Assembly (NCBI GenBank): GCA_910592005.1
Contig: CAJVPP010000046.1
Coordinates: 1-58,032 of the forward strand
DNA from: Funneliformis mosseae
Taxonomy: Eukaryota; Glomeromycota; Glomeromycetes; Glomerales; Glomeraceae
DNA length: 58,032 bases
Direction: 5' to 3'
Part shown: positions 29,101 to 43,100 of the stretch, one piece after another
Layout of the letters: each line of letters starts with the position of its first letter
Position numbering within the stretch: the stretch's first letter is position 1
Notes under the pieces: model-generated
What the model was told of the DNA's origin: nothing
What the model saw: the letters and a program-made list of their open reading frames with translations, nothing else
Databases searched by the model: none
Made by a program: the position numbers and the translations under genes

Positions 29101-30030
29101 TGAAACAAAGACAAATCACATGATAAGAGAAAATTGATCAACTAAAATCATATTATAAAGTATAAACCACATGATATAAAATAAAAATAAATTATATGAT
29201 ATAATATAATACAAGAAATTAATGAATCATAAAATCTAAAAAAATAAAACTCATTATTTTCTTAATAATAAATCATTATTACTTGATCTTCTCTCTACTA
29301 TTTATTATTATTTTGAGTTGATATTACATTATTATTAAACATTTAAGCTTCTTAATAATATTTCTATAGCAAATTATAAAATATGTAATAGAATATATAA
29401 AGATATTATATAATTAAAGAAAAAAAGAAATATTTAAAAATAATAATAGAATATATAATAACCTTTTGAAATATTAAAAAGAATTAAGAATGATGATACA
29501 TAATGGAAAATAGAAAAGAAATAGAAATTAAAACAAAAATAAAAATTGGAAATAAAAATTAATAAGAAATTAGAATTTGTAATAATAAGAAATGATTATA
29601 AAATCTAAAAAATAGATATAGGTAAGATTATTTATCTAAACTTATTTTAGATTTGACAAAATATCTAAACTTTAGTTTCGTTAATTTTTATTAAAATTTT
29701 GATATAGTTTTGTATTTTTATTTTGATATAATTTTACCTTTTTTAGAGTTTCACTAATTTTTTAATAAGATTTTATATAATTTCATTAATTTGATAAAAA
29801 TGTAATGTTAGAAAAAAATAGTAAAACTATAATATAATAATAAGGAATAATGTAAAAAAATGAAATGAAAATAAAAAATTGAGAATAAATAGAAAATAAG
29901 AAAATAAAATGTGAATAAAAAATAATAATAATAGAAATGTGAATAAAAGATATTAATAATAGAAATGTGAATAAAAAATTATTAATAAAAAAAATGAAAT
30001 ATGAAATTTTAATAAAAGAAATAAGAAATT
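26151..30030. other. AT-rich gene-free block 2
   Basis: Nearly 4 kb made almost only of A and T, without any ORF of note, with G and C mostly in TG, CA, AG and CT context and CpG very rare (for example near 26881, 27846 and 29679). The last 500 bases are purine-rich on the plus strand (AAAT, GAAAT and GAATAAAA words). Boundaries are fairly sharp on both sides. Same type of sequence as at 1-2500 and 36.0-40.0 kb. Confidence 0.7.
29925..29990 (+). repeat. Short imperfect tandem repeat
   Basis: The word aatagaaatgtgaataaaa occurs twice with almost no change, each copy followed by an AT-rich linker containing attaataa. It lies at the right edge of AT-rich block 2. Confidence 0.5.
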
Positions 30031-30059
30031 AGAAGACATTAAAAATTTATATAAATAAA

Positions 30060-30251
30060 AATAGACAATTTATCTTGTAAAATTAGACAATTTATAGTTT
30101 TGATATCAGAACTATATATTAACAAAGGCTTAATCATCAATGTTCTGATCACGAAGCTTAGTGAGAACTTTGTTCGTAAATAAGCGATAAGTCCTTCTGT
30201 ATTGTACCCTTCCACATCTTCGACGCTAGGGATAGTAGTTGAAGTTGACAT
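30060..30251 (-). pseudogene. Truncated head of a SAM-like gene
   Basis: Starting at the Met at 30251, the minus strand reads MSTSTTIPSVEDVEGYNTEG followed by LIAYLRT. I recognise this as the typical opening of a large Rhizophagus-specific protein family whose N-terminus folds like a SAM domain. The expected continuation is lost in this frame; a neighbouring frame gives a piece resembling it (NKVLTKLRDQNIDD), so at least one frameshift has occurred. After that the match ends in AT-rich sequence. Most likely a decayed gene copy. The family assignment is from memory and could not be searched. Confidence 0.45.
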
Positions 30252-30340
30252 TTGATTTTAAAACAAATATTGTATGACAATGTGGGTCAACAATTGTACC
30301 AGTTTCAGAAAAAAGAAAAAAAAAGTGGGGATTTGGAAGT

Positions 30341-31745
30341 TTATATGAAATCTATTGTCTCACAAATCAGCCAGTCATATAGGGTAGCAAGCGAAATGTA
30401 TGATGCTACAATCATCAGATAAGATCTGAGGCAATCTATATTAGGGAATGTTGCATCCAAATTTACTCTATAAAGTTCACCTTCAGCTCTGCATGCATAG
30501 AACTTCGTCAAAAGTGCAAAGAATTTCAATAGAACATAGCAAAGCAGAATGGTCATTGAAAAATTTACTATGTACAACATATGCCAACACGTAATATTTT
30601 GATGCTATTGTTGCATCTCCACTTTTGCTTTTCCAGAATGTTTCACAAATCGCATTACAGAGTTTCGTAAGCTCTTTAAGAGATCCTTATGGTATTTGGG
30701 TTTGAGCGCGGGCCAATGTTCTCAACAAGCAGGAATTCCTGGTCAACACGGTCATATTTGAAAGGATACCATCTGTTTTACGTACAGAAGAACAGGTACG
30801 GTAAACTAATTCGCGACGCCACTTTGATGAAGGAAATTCCTTTTTCATTCCTGTTCAAGAAAGTCTAGTTAGATTCGTAATCAATGTGGAATTTTTGCTT
30901 TTATTCTCTTTTTGATTTACCATCTGTTAATAAACAAACACGAAGCAAAACTTCAAAATCTCAAAATCAGGAGACACGATTGTTGATATATATGTTTTCT
31001 CATCCATTAATGAATCGAGTTTTTCTCCATGTCCAGCTCGCAATTGCATGAGTTTGATTCCGAGAACTCGCCTTACAAAGTTAAATTGCTCCAAATCCAA
31101 TCTTTCTATTTCCGTTGTTGCTCGCAAATTTGATAATGTAGTCTCAATTTTGCGCTAAATGTTAAATTTAACAGTTAAAAAATTAATAAATCAAAGTTAA
31201 GCAAACATAAAAACAAACACAACCATTCCTTACTGTGTAACTTTCTTTGATCCACTTTTTTAGACAATCAAGATTAACATAAGGTAAAGGTGCGGATTTG
31301 GCAGCTGCTTTTAATTCGTTAAAAATTTTCTTATTTGTCAGGGAATTATCCAAGCTTAAGTTAATAATATTGGCTTCGACAAAACTGTTTAAAAAAATGG
31401 TGTTTTCATGTGAATAATTACTTTATAGTCAACTATAAAAATCATTATAATACCTTCTTCAAACTCTTCAATAGTAAAGGACACCTCTTCTTGAATGTCA
31501 GTTTCTAGTGGTTGTTGCACTTTTGCTTCTCGTTCAGCCATTAAGCGAAGTTCATTAGAACTCTAAAATTCGCAATGATCTTTAGAACACCAGTAAAGTT
31601 TTCCATTTAAGCATTAAACTGCCATATACTTTTATACCATTGGGAAATGCTCTAATTCTTTTTCATCCTCATCTTTTTCATAGCGTAACTTCTTTTGACG
31701 AGTATTATTAGACAACGAACCTGCTGGATCTCGCGTTACGTATAA
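30341..31745 (-). pseudogene. Frameshifted multi-exon gene of unknown family
   Basis: Several exon-like pieces lie in order on the minus strand. One at about 31730-31640 contains RDPAGSLSNNTRQKKLRYE. One at about 31565-31459 contains NELRLMAEREAKVQQPLETD. One near 31388-31226 contains SAPLPYVNLDCLKKWIKESY. One at about 31155-30955 contains LDLEQFNFVRRVLGIKLMQL. Introns between the first three keep GT..AG ends. Further on, around 30780-30690, KYDRVDQEFLLVENIGPRSN reads well, but the frame then shifts by one base into KELTKLCNAICETFWK, and again before DATFPNIDCLRSYL. The pieces look like one gene that has lost its frame, or a gene with introns I failed to place. No domain is recognised, so no function is proposed. 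Confidence 0.45.
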
Positions 31746-31751
31746 AAAATA

Positions 31752-31783
31752 TTGATCGATCGATCACCAGACCAAAAATCTGG
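31752..31783. repeat. Palindrome plus hairpin
   Basis: A perfect palindrome tgatcgatcgatca (31752-31765) is followed directly by ccagaccaaaaatctgg (31767-31783), whose ends ccaga and tctgg can pair around a 7-base loop. It sits exactly at the upstream edge of the decayed gene at 30341-31745, so it may mark the end of an inserted element. Confidence 0.5.
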
Positions 31784-31799
31784 GGTTCATAGAGATATA

Positions 31800-34040
31800 T
31801 AAAAAGAAAATTTTATTCAGTAAAAAAAATTTTGTTTAAAGATTTATCAATTTAAAAATTTATTTTTAGACCATTGTTACAAACGTTTTCGTTCATTTAT
31901 CACAAACTAAAGTTATGGTATATCAAGCTAGGTATTAAAGTAATTTTCTCAAAACGTAATTCTGTGTATATCTTTTGTCAGAAATATGGAAGATCTTTCT
32001 GGCTAGGTCACCTTTGGTTTACGATTCTGCCGATCATATTCCCACAGGAGCATCATAGCAAAGAATTAAGTAGTTAGTAAATATCGTGATTAGCATATCC
32101 TGATTCTTATTTGATTCCTTTTCCCATCAGGTCGACGAATTGACTTGAACATCAGGCAAACGAATTGATTGTCTGATGCCCCAATGGGACCAGCAATGGG
32201 TCGACGAATTGACTTGAATGGCAAAAAAAACGAGTTGATTCCTTGCCACGCTACTTTATATATTTCCAACAAAAAAAGTTTTTTTTTTTAACTTGCCTTT
32301 TTATATCTATCTTTAAGAAATTGTTCTTATCCTTCCTCTTCCCTTCCTCATGTTTGATAATATTCCCGATACTCCTCAGATATAAATCTATTAATCTATT
32401 TTAAATTGGAATGGCTCTTTATCGCTTTCATTCAAAAAATCAAAAAGGCTTCATTCCGAACACGTTCGTTTAAAATAATGTATAGAGACATTATATTGCC
32501 GGGTGAAAAATCAGTATACAACGAAAAATTCGACGTTTTAAAGTTTATGTTGATTTCCATAATAGGATAGATCACAGGTGTTTTATGGACCGATATGGGA
32601 GAAACTTTATTAATAATTTTTATTAGACTCTCATACAATTCACTTTTCTACACTAAATCTCCGAGATAAATTATCCCACACATCACTTGCTCATACATAG
32701 ACTGTGTAAATATTTTCCATGCAAAAGAACTTCCTCGAGATTAAGTAATTTCGAATCTACAGTATAAATTCGGGAGGTTAGCAACGAGTAAAAAAATACA
32801 GTAATGCCAATATTTTTGATTCAAACTTACCGATACACTTAATCTTCATAAAATTCATATTCAAGAAATTTTATCAGCAGTACGATACTGCGCCAAACAT
32901 TGTAAATTTTTCGCTGTGCCGTTGCATGTGACGAGATTCATGTGAATAATTTCACTGTTCCTATTATACACGTGATGATGGTCAAATATTTCTCAGCGAA
33001 TATAAGACGATTTCTTTAGTAAATAGTTTCAGGTTTAACTTTAACAAATATATAAATGTATTTTAAAAAAAAAAAAATGTCAAAAAAAGATTATTAATTA
33101 AGAGCATAATTTGATTTTCAGAAGCTATTAGATTTAGTATTATTAATTACATTTAGAAAATATAAATTCGGCAATTTGGTCGATCATATCCTTTTTAAAA
33201 AATAATGAAGGGCAACGATTTAAAATGGGCCATCATCAGATGAATTTCAATTGTTTTAATATATTGAATTGACAGTAAAATCAACGGTTTCGTGATTCCC
33301 CAACCTGAAAAAATATGCGATAATCTTTTATTTTCCATCACATATGAGAACATATAAATATCGGTATCATTTGTATATAACGTTCTTTTTTCAAGTTTTT
33401 CATATGAGTCCGGGACTGTAACCTTATTTATAAAGTATTTTGGTGAATATTTACAAGGATCTCCAAAAAAAAAAAAAAAATCTTTTGTAACTAACCCTAT
33501 AATACTATAGAACGTTCAAATATAGATTTCATAATCTAAATAATCATCGTGAAAGATAGAGGTATTAGTTACTACAATACCCATTGTCAATATTAACATG
33601 TTGCGGCTAAATTGGACTTCAATAAAAAAAAAACCATAAAGGGCATTATTCAATCGCAAACATCTAATAATATTTGGGGACTAATTAATAAACTTATACC
33701 TAAATATAAAATATTTCCGTTTTTCACTGTCACACATCACATCACACATAGGGTTACATAATAGTAATCATCCTATTCAGTAATAATTAATAAACGGCTA
33801 TTACTATATCAAGAAATAAGAATCAGATAAAAAAAAAAAAAAATCTGATAGTCGATCTCTTAATCGCCTGATCGCTGTTACTTCAATTAGTTTGATTTGC
33901 AATTTATTCATGTTTAACACTCAGCAAATATTGTTCAAAAAAATATTTATATAAATTTTTTATTCTGTATTAAGTAAAATATATATTATAAAATAAGAAA
34001 AAGATTTTTTATATTATTTCTAACAACCAAAGTAAATTTT
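31800..34040. other. Intergenic region left of FTR1
   Basis: About 2.2 kb with no convincing gene. It contains two direct copies of a 20-base word (32130-32149 and 32199-32218), and ORFs of 60-70 codons (31874-32077 plus; 32090-32272 and 32432-32638 minus) without known domains. Likely remnants of repeats and ordinary spacer. Confidence 0.45.
32130..32218. repeat. Direct repeat, 20 bp, 69-bp period
   Basis: The word ggtcgacgaattgacttgaa is present at 32130-32149 and again, identical, at 32199-32218. Between them are weaker copies of aattga words (cgaattgattg), so this is probably a short degenerate tandem array. Confidence 0.75.
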
Positions 34041-35143
34041 TTAAACATCAGTTTTCTGATCAGTATTATCATTTACATCCCTTGAAGAGAATTCTTCTGC
34101 TTTAGATTCTTTTCTACCACGGTACCAAAGATAACCAATAGCACCCAAAACTACAGTCCAATAAACAAAATAAGCAGCAGTAGTTCCTTGAGTAGCCTTA
34201 TTACGCCATCCAAATACTACCTTCATTATAGCCCAAAATTCATTGGTGCTTGGATTACAACATTTTAAATGCCACACTACTTTTTCTTCTGTACCAGTTG
34301 CTTCTTGTAATTCATGTACTGAGGTAGAAAACATTCCTGCTGCAATGAATAATAATAAGACCGTTGAAAAAATAAAAAAGGCATTTAATGACATCTTATG
34401 AGATCCTTTGTAAATAATATATCCTATAAAGAATCCTGTCGCCATTCCGAGAATTACGGGAATTGGAAGACCAGACGCGGGTTTATCAAATCCAACCTAT
34501 GGAGAAATATTTAATATTTTTATGTAAATAGATGCATGATGCGCGAAAATATCACCTAATTATTTGTTTGGTACTTACACCTGCGATGAACACGAGGGTT
34601 TCTAAAGATTCTCGACATACAGCGGTAAAAGGTAACAAGATCAATGCCCATTTGTTACCGTTTTTATGTTTATTTAGATATACTTCTGCTGCACTGGCAA
34701 GTTTTCCTTCCCATTTAGCTTTCCATTGTTGAACTCTCACCATACTTAATGCCATTATAGTGATCACGATAGAGGCGATGAGAGCAAAAGATCCCTCTAT
34801 TTATTCATATTAATTCGTTAAGAAATAAAAACCTCATAGTTTTTCATGTTCTGTTACAATACATCGAAATCTTGAAATATTTACCCCAAGCGCCTTCATT
34901 TTCTTCCCATAAATTTCTTGCGACAGTATAAAAAACAGCAATAAATGCAACGGCGATGATAAGAGAAATAAGGAATCCTGCTCCTGTACCAATCCAAATT
35001 TGTTTTTTTAAATGTTTTCTTAATTCTTGATTTTCTGGAACTAATTTATCAATAAATCCAAGCAATACTGCTAAAATAATGGTAACTTCGAGTGTTTCTC
35101 TTAAGAGAATAAAATATGCTGGTACATCAAATAGGTAAACCAT
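34041..35143 (-). CDS. FTR1: High-affinity iron permease, Ftr1 family
   Basis: Three exons on the minus strand: 35143-34885, 34796-34579 and 34496-34041, joined in frame to 310 aa with GT..AG introns. Fungal Ftr1 carries ferric iron across the plasma membrane together with a multicopper ferroxidase (Fet3). The two iron-transport motifs are present: LLRETLEV (residues 13-20) and CRESLETL (147-154), corresponding to the family's REGLE signature with Thr or Ser in the variable position. About seven hydrophobic segments fit the family topology, and the second motif is followed by the expected FIAGVGFDKPASGLPIP. The C-terminal tail is charged. Length is slightly short compared with yeast Ftr1 (about 400 aa). 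No ferroxidase gene is visible nearby. A TATA-like word and a TGACTCA (bZIP) site lie upstream at 35238-35250 and 35384-35390. Confidence 0.93.
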
Positions 35144-35237
35144 TTTTAATTATGTGAGAATTGGAATTTAAAAGAGTTTTTTTTTTTTTTTGCAAGGTTA
35201 GGTGTAAAAAAAAAAAAAATTATTAGTGAAAAATCCG

Positions 35238-35250
35238 CTATTTTTATATC
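35238..35250 (-). promoter_or_regulatory. Candidate TATA box of FTR1
   Basis: On the minus strand it reads GATATAAAAATAG, about 100 bases upstream of the FTR1 start codon. Between it and the ATG are facing T and A runs, a common promoter layout in this window. Confidence 0.4.
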
Positions 35251-36040
35251 TTATTTAAAATGTGATCTTTCCAACGGAATTATTTACTTGCAGATCTTCA
35301 ACGGAAAAAGATGAGTTGAAGAAATTTCCATAATTGAATTTCATAATAAATGATATTTACATATGATACAAAGAAAACCGTTTTGACTCACACTCGGAAG
35401 AAACATTTCTCGAAAAAACTTGTTTCTACATTGCCTGATGTTAACGTAATCTTGTTATTTTGTTATACAAACCAAAAAAAAAAAATTAAACAATGTTCTT
35501 CTATCATCATGATTGATCATCAATCAATCTCCAATTTTTTTCTTTCTTATTTTTTTTTTTTTTTTATAAAAAGCAACAAAATCACTTCAAAATTAGACAA
35601 AGAAATTCTTTATTTCATTTGACGATCTACAAAGGGACGGAATAAACTTATTAATTTTGTAGTTTAAGGAGCGAAAATTTTTTGTAAAAAAAAATTGATT
35701 GTGACTGAAGACTTTTGATTTGTCCATAAAATTACGCAATGAAAAAAATTTATTTACTCGTACAAGGTTACAGTTTATGTACAATTGTCAACAAACTACA
35801 ATCAAATAAAAACTTTATTAACTTTTAGTTATTCTCTGTTACTAAATTCTCGTGTCAATTTATCACGAGGTGATTTGGTAATAAATATTCGATTTTGCGT
35901 TAACTGACATGCGAGATGACTAATGCTGGTCAAACTTTCTTAAGGCATTATAAGATCGAGCCAAAATAGGCCCATAATTTAGGCCAGTCAACATCAGACA
36001 CAAATCGTCATCTGAGGCAAACATATATACAGTATCTCAT
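35251..36040. other. FTR1 upstream region
   Basis: About 800 bases with A/T runs, a TGACTCA site (35384-35390) and no gene. The ORF at 35350-35622 is low complexity and has no recognisable domain. It grades into AT-rich block 3. Confidence 0.45.
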
Positions 36041-37593
36041 TTTTTATGAAGCTTTATTAATAATTTAATTTGTGAGTTAAAATTAAGCATTTTTATTATA
36101 TATAAAAAACATCAGATTTTTTAATTAATAAATTTTAAAATAAAAGTAGATTCTTGTTTTTAATATTTTATGCATTAACAAATTCTTAAAAAAATTTGAA
36201 TTTATTATTATTTTAATTAGGTTTAATTATTTATATAATTATTATAACATAGGTAAAAAGATAAAATTCATTTTGTATTATATATAGCTACATAGATATT
36301 TATTAATTATCCTATTCCTAAAATTCTTGGTAATTTTAAGAGAGTTTTTTTCCAGATTTTTTTAATTATCAAAATAATTTTCAGATATACATATATCCAG
36401 TATACATTTTTTAAAATTTAGAAGTTTTGCATCATATTACTTACTGTTTAACTAATATGAGTTTTTATAAACTATCTAACTAAACTCTAACAATATGAGT
36501 GTTAGGTAGGATGATTCAGTTATTAATTAAGATGAATTTATAATATTAATAATGTAAATAATTAATTCAGAGCGTTAATGAAAGACTATATATGTTTTAT
36601 GTGCTTTGATGTTTTGATATTCACCTACTCAAATTTTAAGTCAATACATGGTTAGTCTTTTTTGTTACACTTGTGCTTTGGATTTAACAATAGTTTCTAA
36701 AACTATTATCTAGTAAATATGACAAATAAATTAATAAAATTAATATCAATAAATAAGGAAAAACAAAAAATAATAATGAGAATATAGATATAATTATACT
36801 GAAAAAATAAATAATATAAATAATAATATTGAATATAAAAAAAATCAAAATATGATAAAAATGAATCTAAAAATAAAGGAAAAAATATTTATTATTAGAA
36901 AAAATTATATAATTACTAAAGAATGAGATATTTTAATAATAAAAATAAATTTATATATTGAAAGTAGATTTTTAAATAAATAAAAATTAATTTATAAAAT
37001 AAAACCTTTTAATAGTAAATAGTAAAAACCATTAAGCAATTATAATCATATAATAAAGTAATGTCTAATCCAAATTTTAAAATAAAATATATAAATAATA
37101 GAAAATTTCAAACTATAAATAATATTTTACTTTAATAATTATTCCTAAATTTTATATAATTTTAAAATCAGTTAGTTATATATTTTTAAAAAAAAATTTT
37201 AATTTGTAAAAATTTTAAATGCATAAACTATTTTAATTGTAATATATAAAAAATATTTTATATATATTTAAGATTTAAAAAAATTCATATATAAAAAAAT
37301 AGACAATTTTGAATTACATATAAATTTATATTTTTTTAATAATTATTTCTAAATTTTACATAATTTTATAGCTAATTAGTCATAATTTTAAAAAAAAAAT
37401 AATATTTAATTTTTGAAAATTTAAAATATAAGAATTATTTTAATTGTAAGATTCAGAAAATAAATTTTATATATAAATTACTATAAAATTTAAATTGGAT
37501 ATCACTTTATAATATGACAGTGTAGCTTTTATTGAAATTAATAAACTCAAAATATTATATATTTAAAAAATATGAATTTTAACAATTATAGCA

Positions 37594-37920
37594 TCAATAC
37601 TAATACTAATACTATTTAATACTAATGCTAATTCTAATATTAATATCAAAGTTAATATTATTATTAATACTAATGCTTGTATTTAATATTAATGCTAATT
37701 TTAATATCAATGTTAATATTAATGTTAATTTTAATGTCAATACTAAATACAGTATTAATGATAAAGCTAGTATTAATATCAGAATCAGTATCAATATCAA
37801 ATTAATGTTAATATTAATATCAAAATTAAGATTAATATTAAAGCTAAAGTCAGTGCTAATACTAGTATAACTGTTAATATAATCACTACTAATACTAATA
37901 TTAATTAATACTAATATCAC
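37594..37920. repeat. Degenerate hexamer array, TAATAY-like
   Basis: About 330 bases made of variants of a six-base unit (taatac, taatat, taatgc, caatat, aaatta and so on) kept almost strictly in register. Because the period is a multiple of three, it stays open on both strands, as an Ile/Asn-rich frame on one and an Ile/Leu/Asn-rich frame on the other. These ORFs are a by-product of the repeat and not genes. Confidence 0.8.
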
Positions 37921-38588
37921 AATAAATATAAAATAAATTTTTTAATAAAAAAAATAAGACTTTTAAAGAATTATTTAAGTAACTTTTAAATTTTTATTTT
38001 AATATATAATAAAAATTGTTAAATTTAATTTTATATTAATTAATATTAAAACATAAAAAAAAATAAAAGTTAATAAAGCTAGTAAAATTAGTATTACCTT
38101 TAGTATTACCTTAATTTTATTAAAAATTTAATTTATCTTATAATAAAAATTTAGATAAATCTAAAATTTTTATTAATTTATAGTATAAATAATAATTTTT
38201 ATAATAATTTTATATTAAAGAAAAAAAATAAAGATTCAAGTAATAAAAATAATAATAAAATTAAAAAAAATAAAAAATTTATCTAATTTTTTTTTTTTAT
38301 AAATGTTTATAAAACTTATTTTATATATTAATTTTTTTAATTTTTTAATTTTTTTATTATATTAATAAAATTTAAATTGCTTAATAACTATATTATTCAT
38401 CTATTAACAAATTATAAAATATATATTTTTATTTATATTTTTGTATATATTATTTTTTATTTTTTTATATTAGTATAAGGTTTTATTTAAGTAAAATATA
38501 TATATAATATATTATATTGAAATTTCATAAAAATTATATTATAAAACTTAATGTTTTTATAAATTTTTATATAAAAATTTTTATTAAA

Positions 38589-38940
38589 CATGTTAATTTA
38601 CAGAATATTACTTTATTTTGCAAAATTAATATTACTATTTTTTTATGATTTACTTATTAGTTGCTTTGTTTTACTATATAATATTATTAATCCTATTTGC
38701 TTTTATGATTTATTTACTAATTGCTTTGCTTTACTTTACAATATTTTATCTTATTTTCTTTTATATTTGCTTACTAATTGTTTTACTTTACTTTGTAAAT
38801 TTAATATCTCTATAATTTAATTACTAGTTGTTTTATTTAGCTCTGCAACATTGATATCTTTATTTATTTTCATAATTTATTTATTAGTTACTCTACTTTA
38901 TTTTTACAATATTAATATTTTTATTTGCTTTTATAAAATT
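38589..38940. repeat. Minisatellite, about 50-61 bp unit
   Basis: Five to six diverged copies of a unit containing an atgattta-like start, then actaattgctttgctttact, then caatatt and a T-rich end. Copies start near 38589 (partial), 38644, 38702, 38760, 38811 and 38870. The 76-codon ORF at 38590-38820 simply translates the repeat. Confidence 0.7.
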
Positions 38941-39990
38941 AGAACTTTTGATACTTAAGATGATAATTAAAATATGTGAAAATTTTTTTTATATTATAAA
39001 ATTAGAAAATATTCTTAATATTTAAAAATACTTTTTAGAATTTTAAAACATAATATTCTTATTTTATATTAAAAAGATAATAAACTTTTATATTATATAA
39101 AAATCAATATTGAATATATTTTAAAACATATTATACTTATTTTATATTAAATACCTATTTTTTATTTTTGTATTTTATATTTTTTTTTTAAATAATATTA
39201 TAAATTCATATTTTACAAAAACTTGTTAAATAATTTTTAATTTTACTATATTATTAATATTTATAAATATAATAATATAAAGAAATTGTTATATATTTTA
39301 CTATAAAAAGAAGTTATTATTTTTATTATTATTTTTAAAATTATTATTGAATAGTTATAAAAGATATAGTAATTATAATTATTAATAAATATAAATAATA
39401 CAACTTATTTTAAATAAATATTAAGATATTTTATTTTTTTACTTATTTAATTGATTATCATAATTTTTATTATAATACATTATTATAATGATTTAAAAAC
39501 AATGTTTTATTTATAATTTCAGTTAATTGATCTTATACTGTCTTTATTATTATAATATTTAAATTAGATATTAAAGTTAAAGATTGCATTCAATTTTCAG
39601 ATTATTTATTTATTTAATGTTTTATTACTTTTATTTTTGGTAAAATTAATTTAATATTATTTAACAAATAATAATATCTATTTTAATATATTTATAAATA
39701 TTTGTTTTATTATTAAATAGAATATAATATATTTATAATATTGTTTAATATATATAAATATATTAAAATTATATTAAAGTAATAATTTAATAATAATAAT
39801 CTTAATATAAGAATTAGCTATTTATTTTTTTTTTTTTTTTAAGAGATAATCATAAATCGTTAATTATTTGATTATTATCAATTAATACGATTTGTTATTT
39901 TTTATAATTATTTTAACCTTTTGACTTTTTATCTTTATTGATTTTAGAAAAACCTTTTAATTTACAATAATAATAAAATTATACACATTA

Positions 39991-40144
39991 AAATTATTAA
40001 GGGAGACTTAAGATAAAAGGTTTAGATCAAAGATATTTGTATATTACCACTATTACCACTACCTATATATATATATTATATATAATCCAAAATGTGTGAC
40101 GTCTTTAATAAACACACTAATAATAATAAATTGAAAAGATTTGT
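39991..40144. other. 3' flank of HEL2
   Basis: A short spacer holding a TA dinucleotide run and several ATTATT words on the way to the HEL2 stop codon. No gene. Confidence 0.4.
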
Positions 40145-43100
40145 TTAGCTTCCATGTCTCGTTCCGATTTGATACAAAACTTTCTTTTTTAGTTTCTTTT
40201 TTTTCTTGTTTACTTCTTTTGTACTTTCACTATATGAAGAATCATCTTCACTATCATTTTCATTTTGATTATTGTCAGATACTGTAGATGCAAATGCTCC
40301 ACCTTGTCCCCATGCATTTTTTTCTTGCCCATCATTTTTGGATCTAGAAGATCTTGGAGTCGATGTTAAGTTAGGAAATCCACTATTTTCAGCTTGAGTA
40401 GGTTTACCTTTAACAAAAGCCGTAGTACATGAAGAAGTAGATCCATTAGGTGAAGGTGATTGAACAAATTGCGGTTCAGATCCATTATTATTATTAGCAG
40501 AATTACTAGAAGCTGTTGTGAGTGAAGGAAATGCTGAATTCTTTCTTTCCTTGTTTTTTGATTCAGCAATAGCAGCTATTTGATCCCAGACAGGAGTGCC
40601 ACTATTTGTTTTTTTACCACGAAATCGGGTAGTTGAAGATTTAATAACTAATACACGAGGCGACGGTTTATTCGAAGAGGGTGAAGAGGGTGATCTCGAA
40701 TTACTAATCACACCAGGTGTGGGTGAGGATACCGGTTCTAAAGCGGGGAATTCAGAAGTTCGCTGCAATATAAAATAGTAAAGTTAATGTAAATGTAATC
40801 GTTATTTAACAATTGAAAATTTATGTAACTCACAAATGCTTACCTTAGCTTTATGATCTTGCAATGCTCTCAACAATTCAGTCCTCTTTTTCTCCTCTTC
40901 TATTATTTCTACCAAACCATTCACAACTTTACCAACGGTACCTGTATTTTTATTAAACAAAGGCAACAAAAATTCTATATACGAAGATGCATCAAAAGTT
41001 GAATTATTGTATGCTGCAGTCAATGATTTAAATTCATCCATCTTAGCGGGATTATTGGATAGGAACGTATTAACACGTTGATAAAAACCAACATCACGAC
41101 TAAAAAAAAAAAAATAATAATTAAACAATTAGGAACCTGCCCAAAGTAATACTTTGATGAAAAGGAAAAGAAGAAATACCTCAAAGGTTCCGAATCAATA
41201 ACACTAGAGAAAGCCTTTAACCTGGTATTACTACTAATACTATTTGTTGATGCCGAAGTTGAAGTTGATTGATTCGCGGAAGGTAAAGGAGGAAAGGCAG
41301 GAGCTCTTCCTTTATTAGTAATATTGGATTCGGATAATGGTGCTTGAGGGGAGTTAGGGAAGAATGAACTCCTATTACTACTACTACTATTACTACTACT
41401 AACACCCGGATATAGCGGAGGTGTAGGTGTAGGCGTAGGTGATAATTTCGTAGGCGTAGATTTATTACTAGGCTTTTTCTTATTAGCTTTTGTTTTGGCA
41501 GCATAATTTATATTTGTACCTGAGCCATTATTAGTAGCAACCCTCATTGAAGCGTTCAAAGCAGGGAAGTCTTCTTCCCGTGGTGTAGAGAGCATATTAC
41601 GTATTTCTAATTCATTTTCTGATGGTAATTCATTCTCTGGTCCAGTCACTTCGTCAGGAGACAAAACACCAAAACCTGGTGGTGGTCTCGCTGCTCTTGC
41701 ATTAAAGTTCATTTCATTGGCATTGCTAGAAGTGGTATCTAAATTAAGATTCTGCGTTTGACGTGCAGTTTCATCAATGTCGGCACTTATAAAAGTGCCC
41801 CCACCGTCGCCACCACCACCACCACCACCACCACCACCAGCAATCCGTCTATCTGACTAAATATTTAAAAAAAATTTAGACACTTTGACTAATTTCAAAT
41901 AAAATATTTAACCCAAAAAAAGTACAAAATTTAATTATATTTTTTAAAAATTTTTTCTTGCACTTGATTATCTCGTGTTAAAATGATGGGGTGAATTGTT
42001 TTGATATTCTTACCTGTCTTTCACGACTTCTCCGATGTCTCCTCTCGCGTGAATCTGTATAGTTAATGTCAATCGCAATTGTCCTTGCCTCACGTCTAGC
42101 TCTTTGTCCACTGAAATTAGACTCATGAACTTCAACCTGTTTGAACATTCATGATATTTATTTAAAATATAATTCGCTACATTCCTTTCCTTAAAAAGAA
42201 AAATAAAGTTAAACTTACATCATGAGCTTTGAAGTCAATTTCTGATTCAAACACGACAAATTTTTTCTCCAAGCATTTTTGGTTTGGACAAAGATAGTGT
42301 TCCATATTGAAATGATTTTCCTAAATATTAAAAAGGAAAGGAATTATGTATAAAATAAAATTAATAAAATAAAATGATCATTTATTATACATACCAATGA
42401 ATTATAATCAACATAATAAATATGTCTTATACCATTTTTAACACAAATAAAACATTGTTCATGAGAATGACGACAATGATCGTAGAGTTCGTCATCGCCA
42501 TAAAAGAGTGTTTCACAAAATTGACATTCAGGATGTCCACTGAAACCCGTTTCTTCATCACCATCACGACAATGCTTATCAAGTTCATTGGAGGTGAAAA
42601 GAGTATGTTCATGTGCGAAGATTTTTTTATTATGAGTGCAAATATCACTAATAATTAAGAATTTATATTTAATGATAAGTTCAACTTGAAACACTTTCTA
42701 ATAATACATCTTACCATAACTTTAAACGATGATCTTTTCTAACGTGTCGCCTCAATTCTCCCCATCCATCACAAGACATTTCACAATCTTTATCTGGACA
42801 ATTAAATTTCAGAATGAGCATTATATCATCAAACATTTCTTGATCCTCACAATAAATATTTAATCTTTTGTCAAAGAAGGGAATATCTTCATCCTGGAAT
42901 TCTTGGAATTTTTTATCGGGATTTCGGGTAAATATAACCTTAATTCGTTCTGTCTGGATATATTAGGATCAAATTTAGAGTTCTAGTTAATCATGATTAT
43001 ATTTTGATTAGCATCAAATAATAATTACCTTACAGTAAGCGCAATCTTTAGATTTATATAGTGCTCTTAACCTCAACGAACACACATGACAAGATTTATG

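Larger units (their letters stand above)
36041..39990. other. AT-rich gene-free block 3
   Basis: Nearly 4 kb of almost pure A+T with very rare CpG and no gene, like the blocks at 1-2500 and 26.2-30.0 kb. It differs in carrying two tandem repeat arrays, listed separately. It ends about 150 bases before the 3' end of HEL2, so the transition from this DNA to a conserved gene is abrupt. Confidence 0.7.
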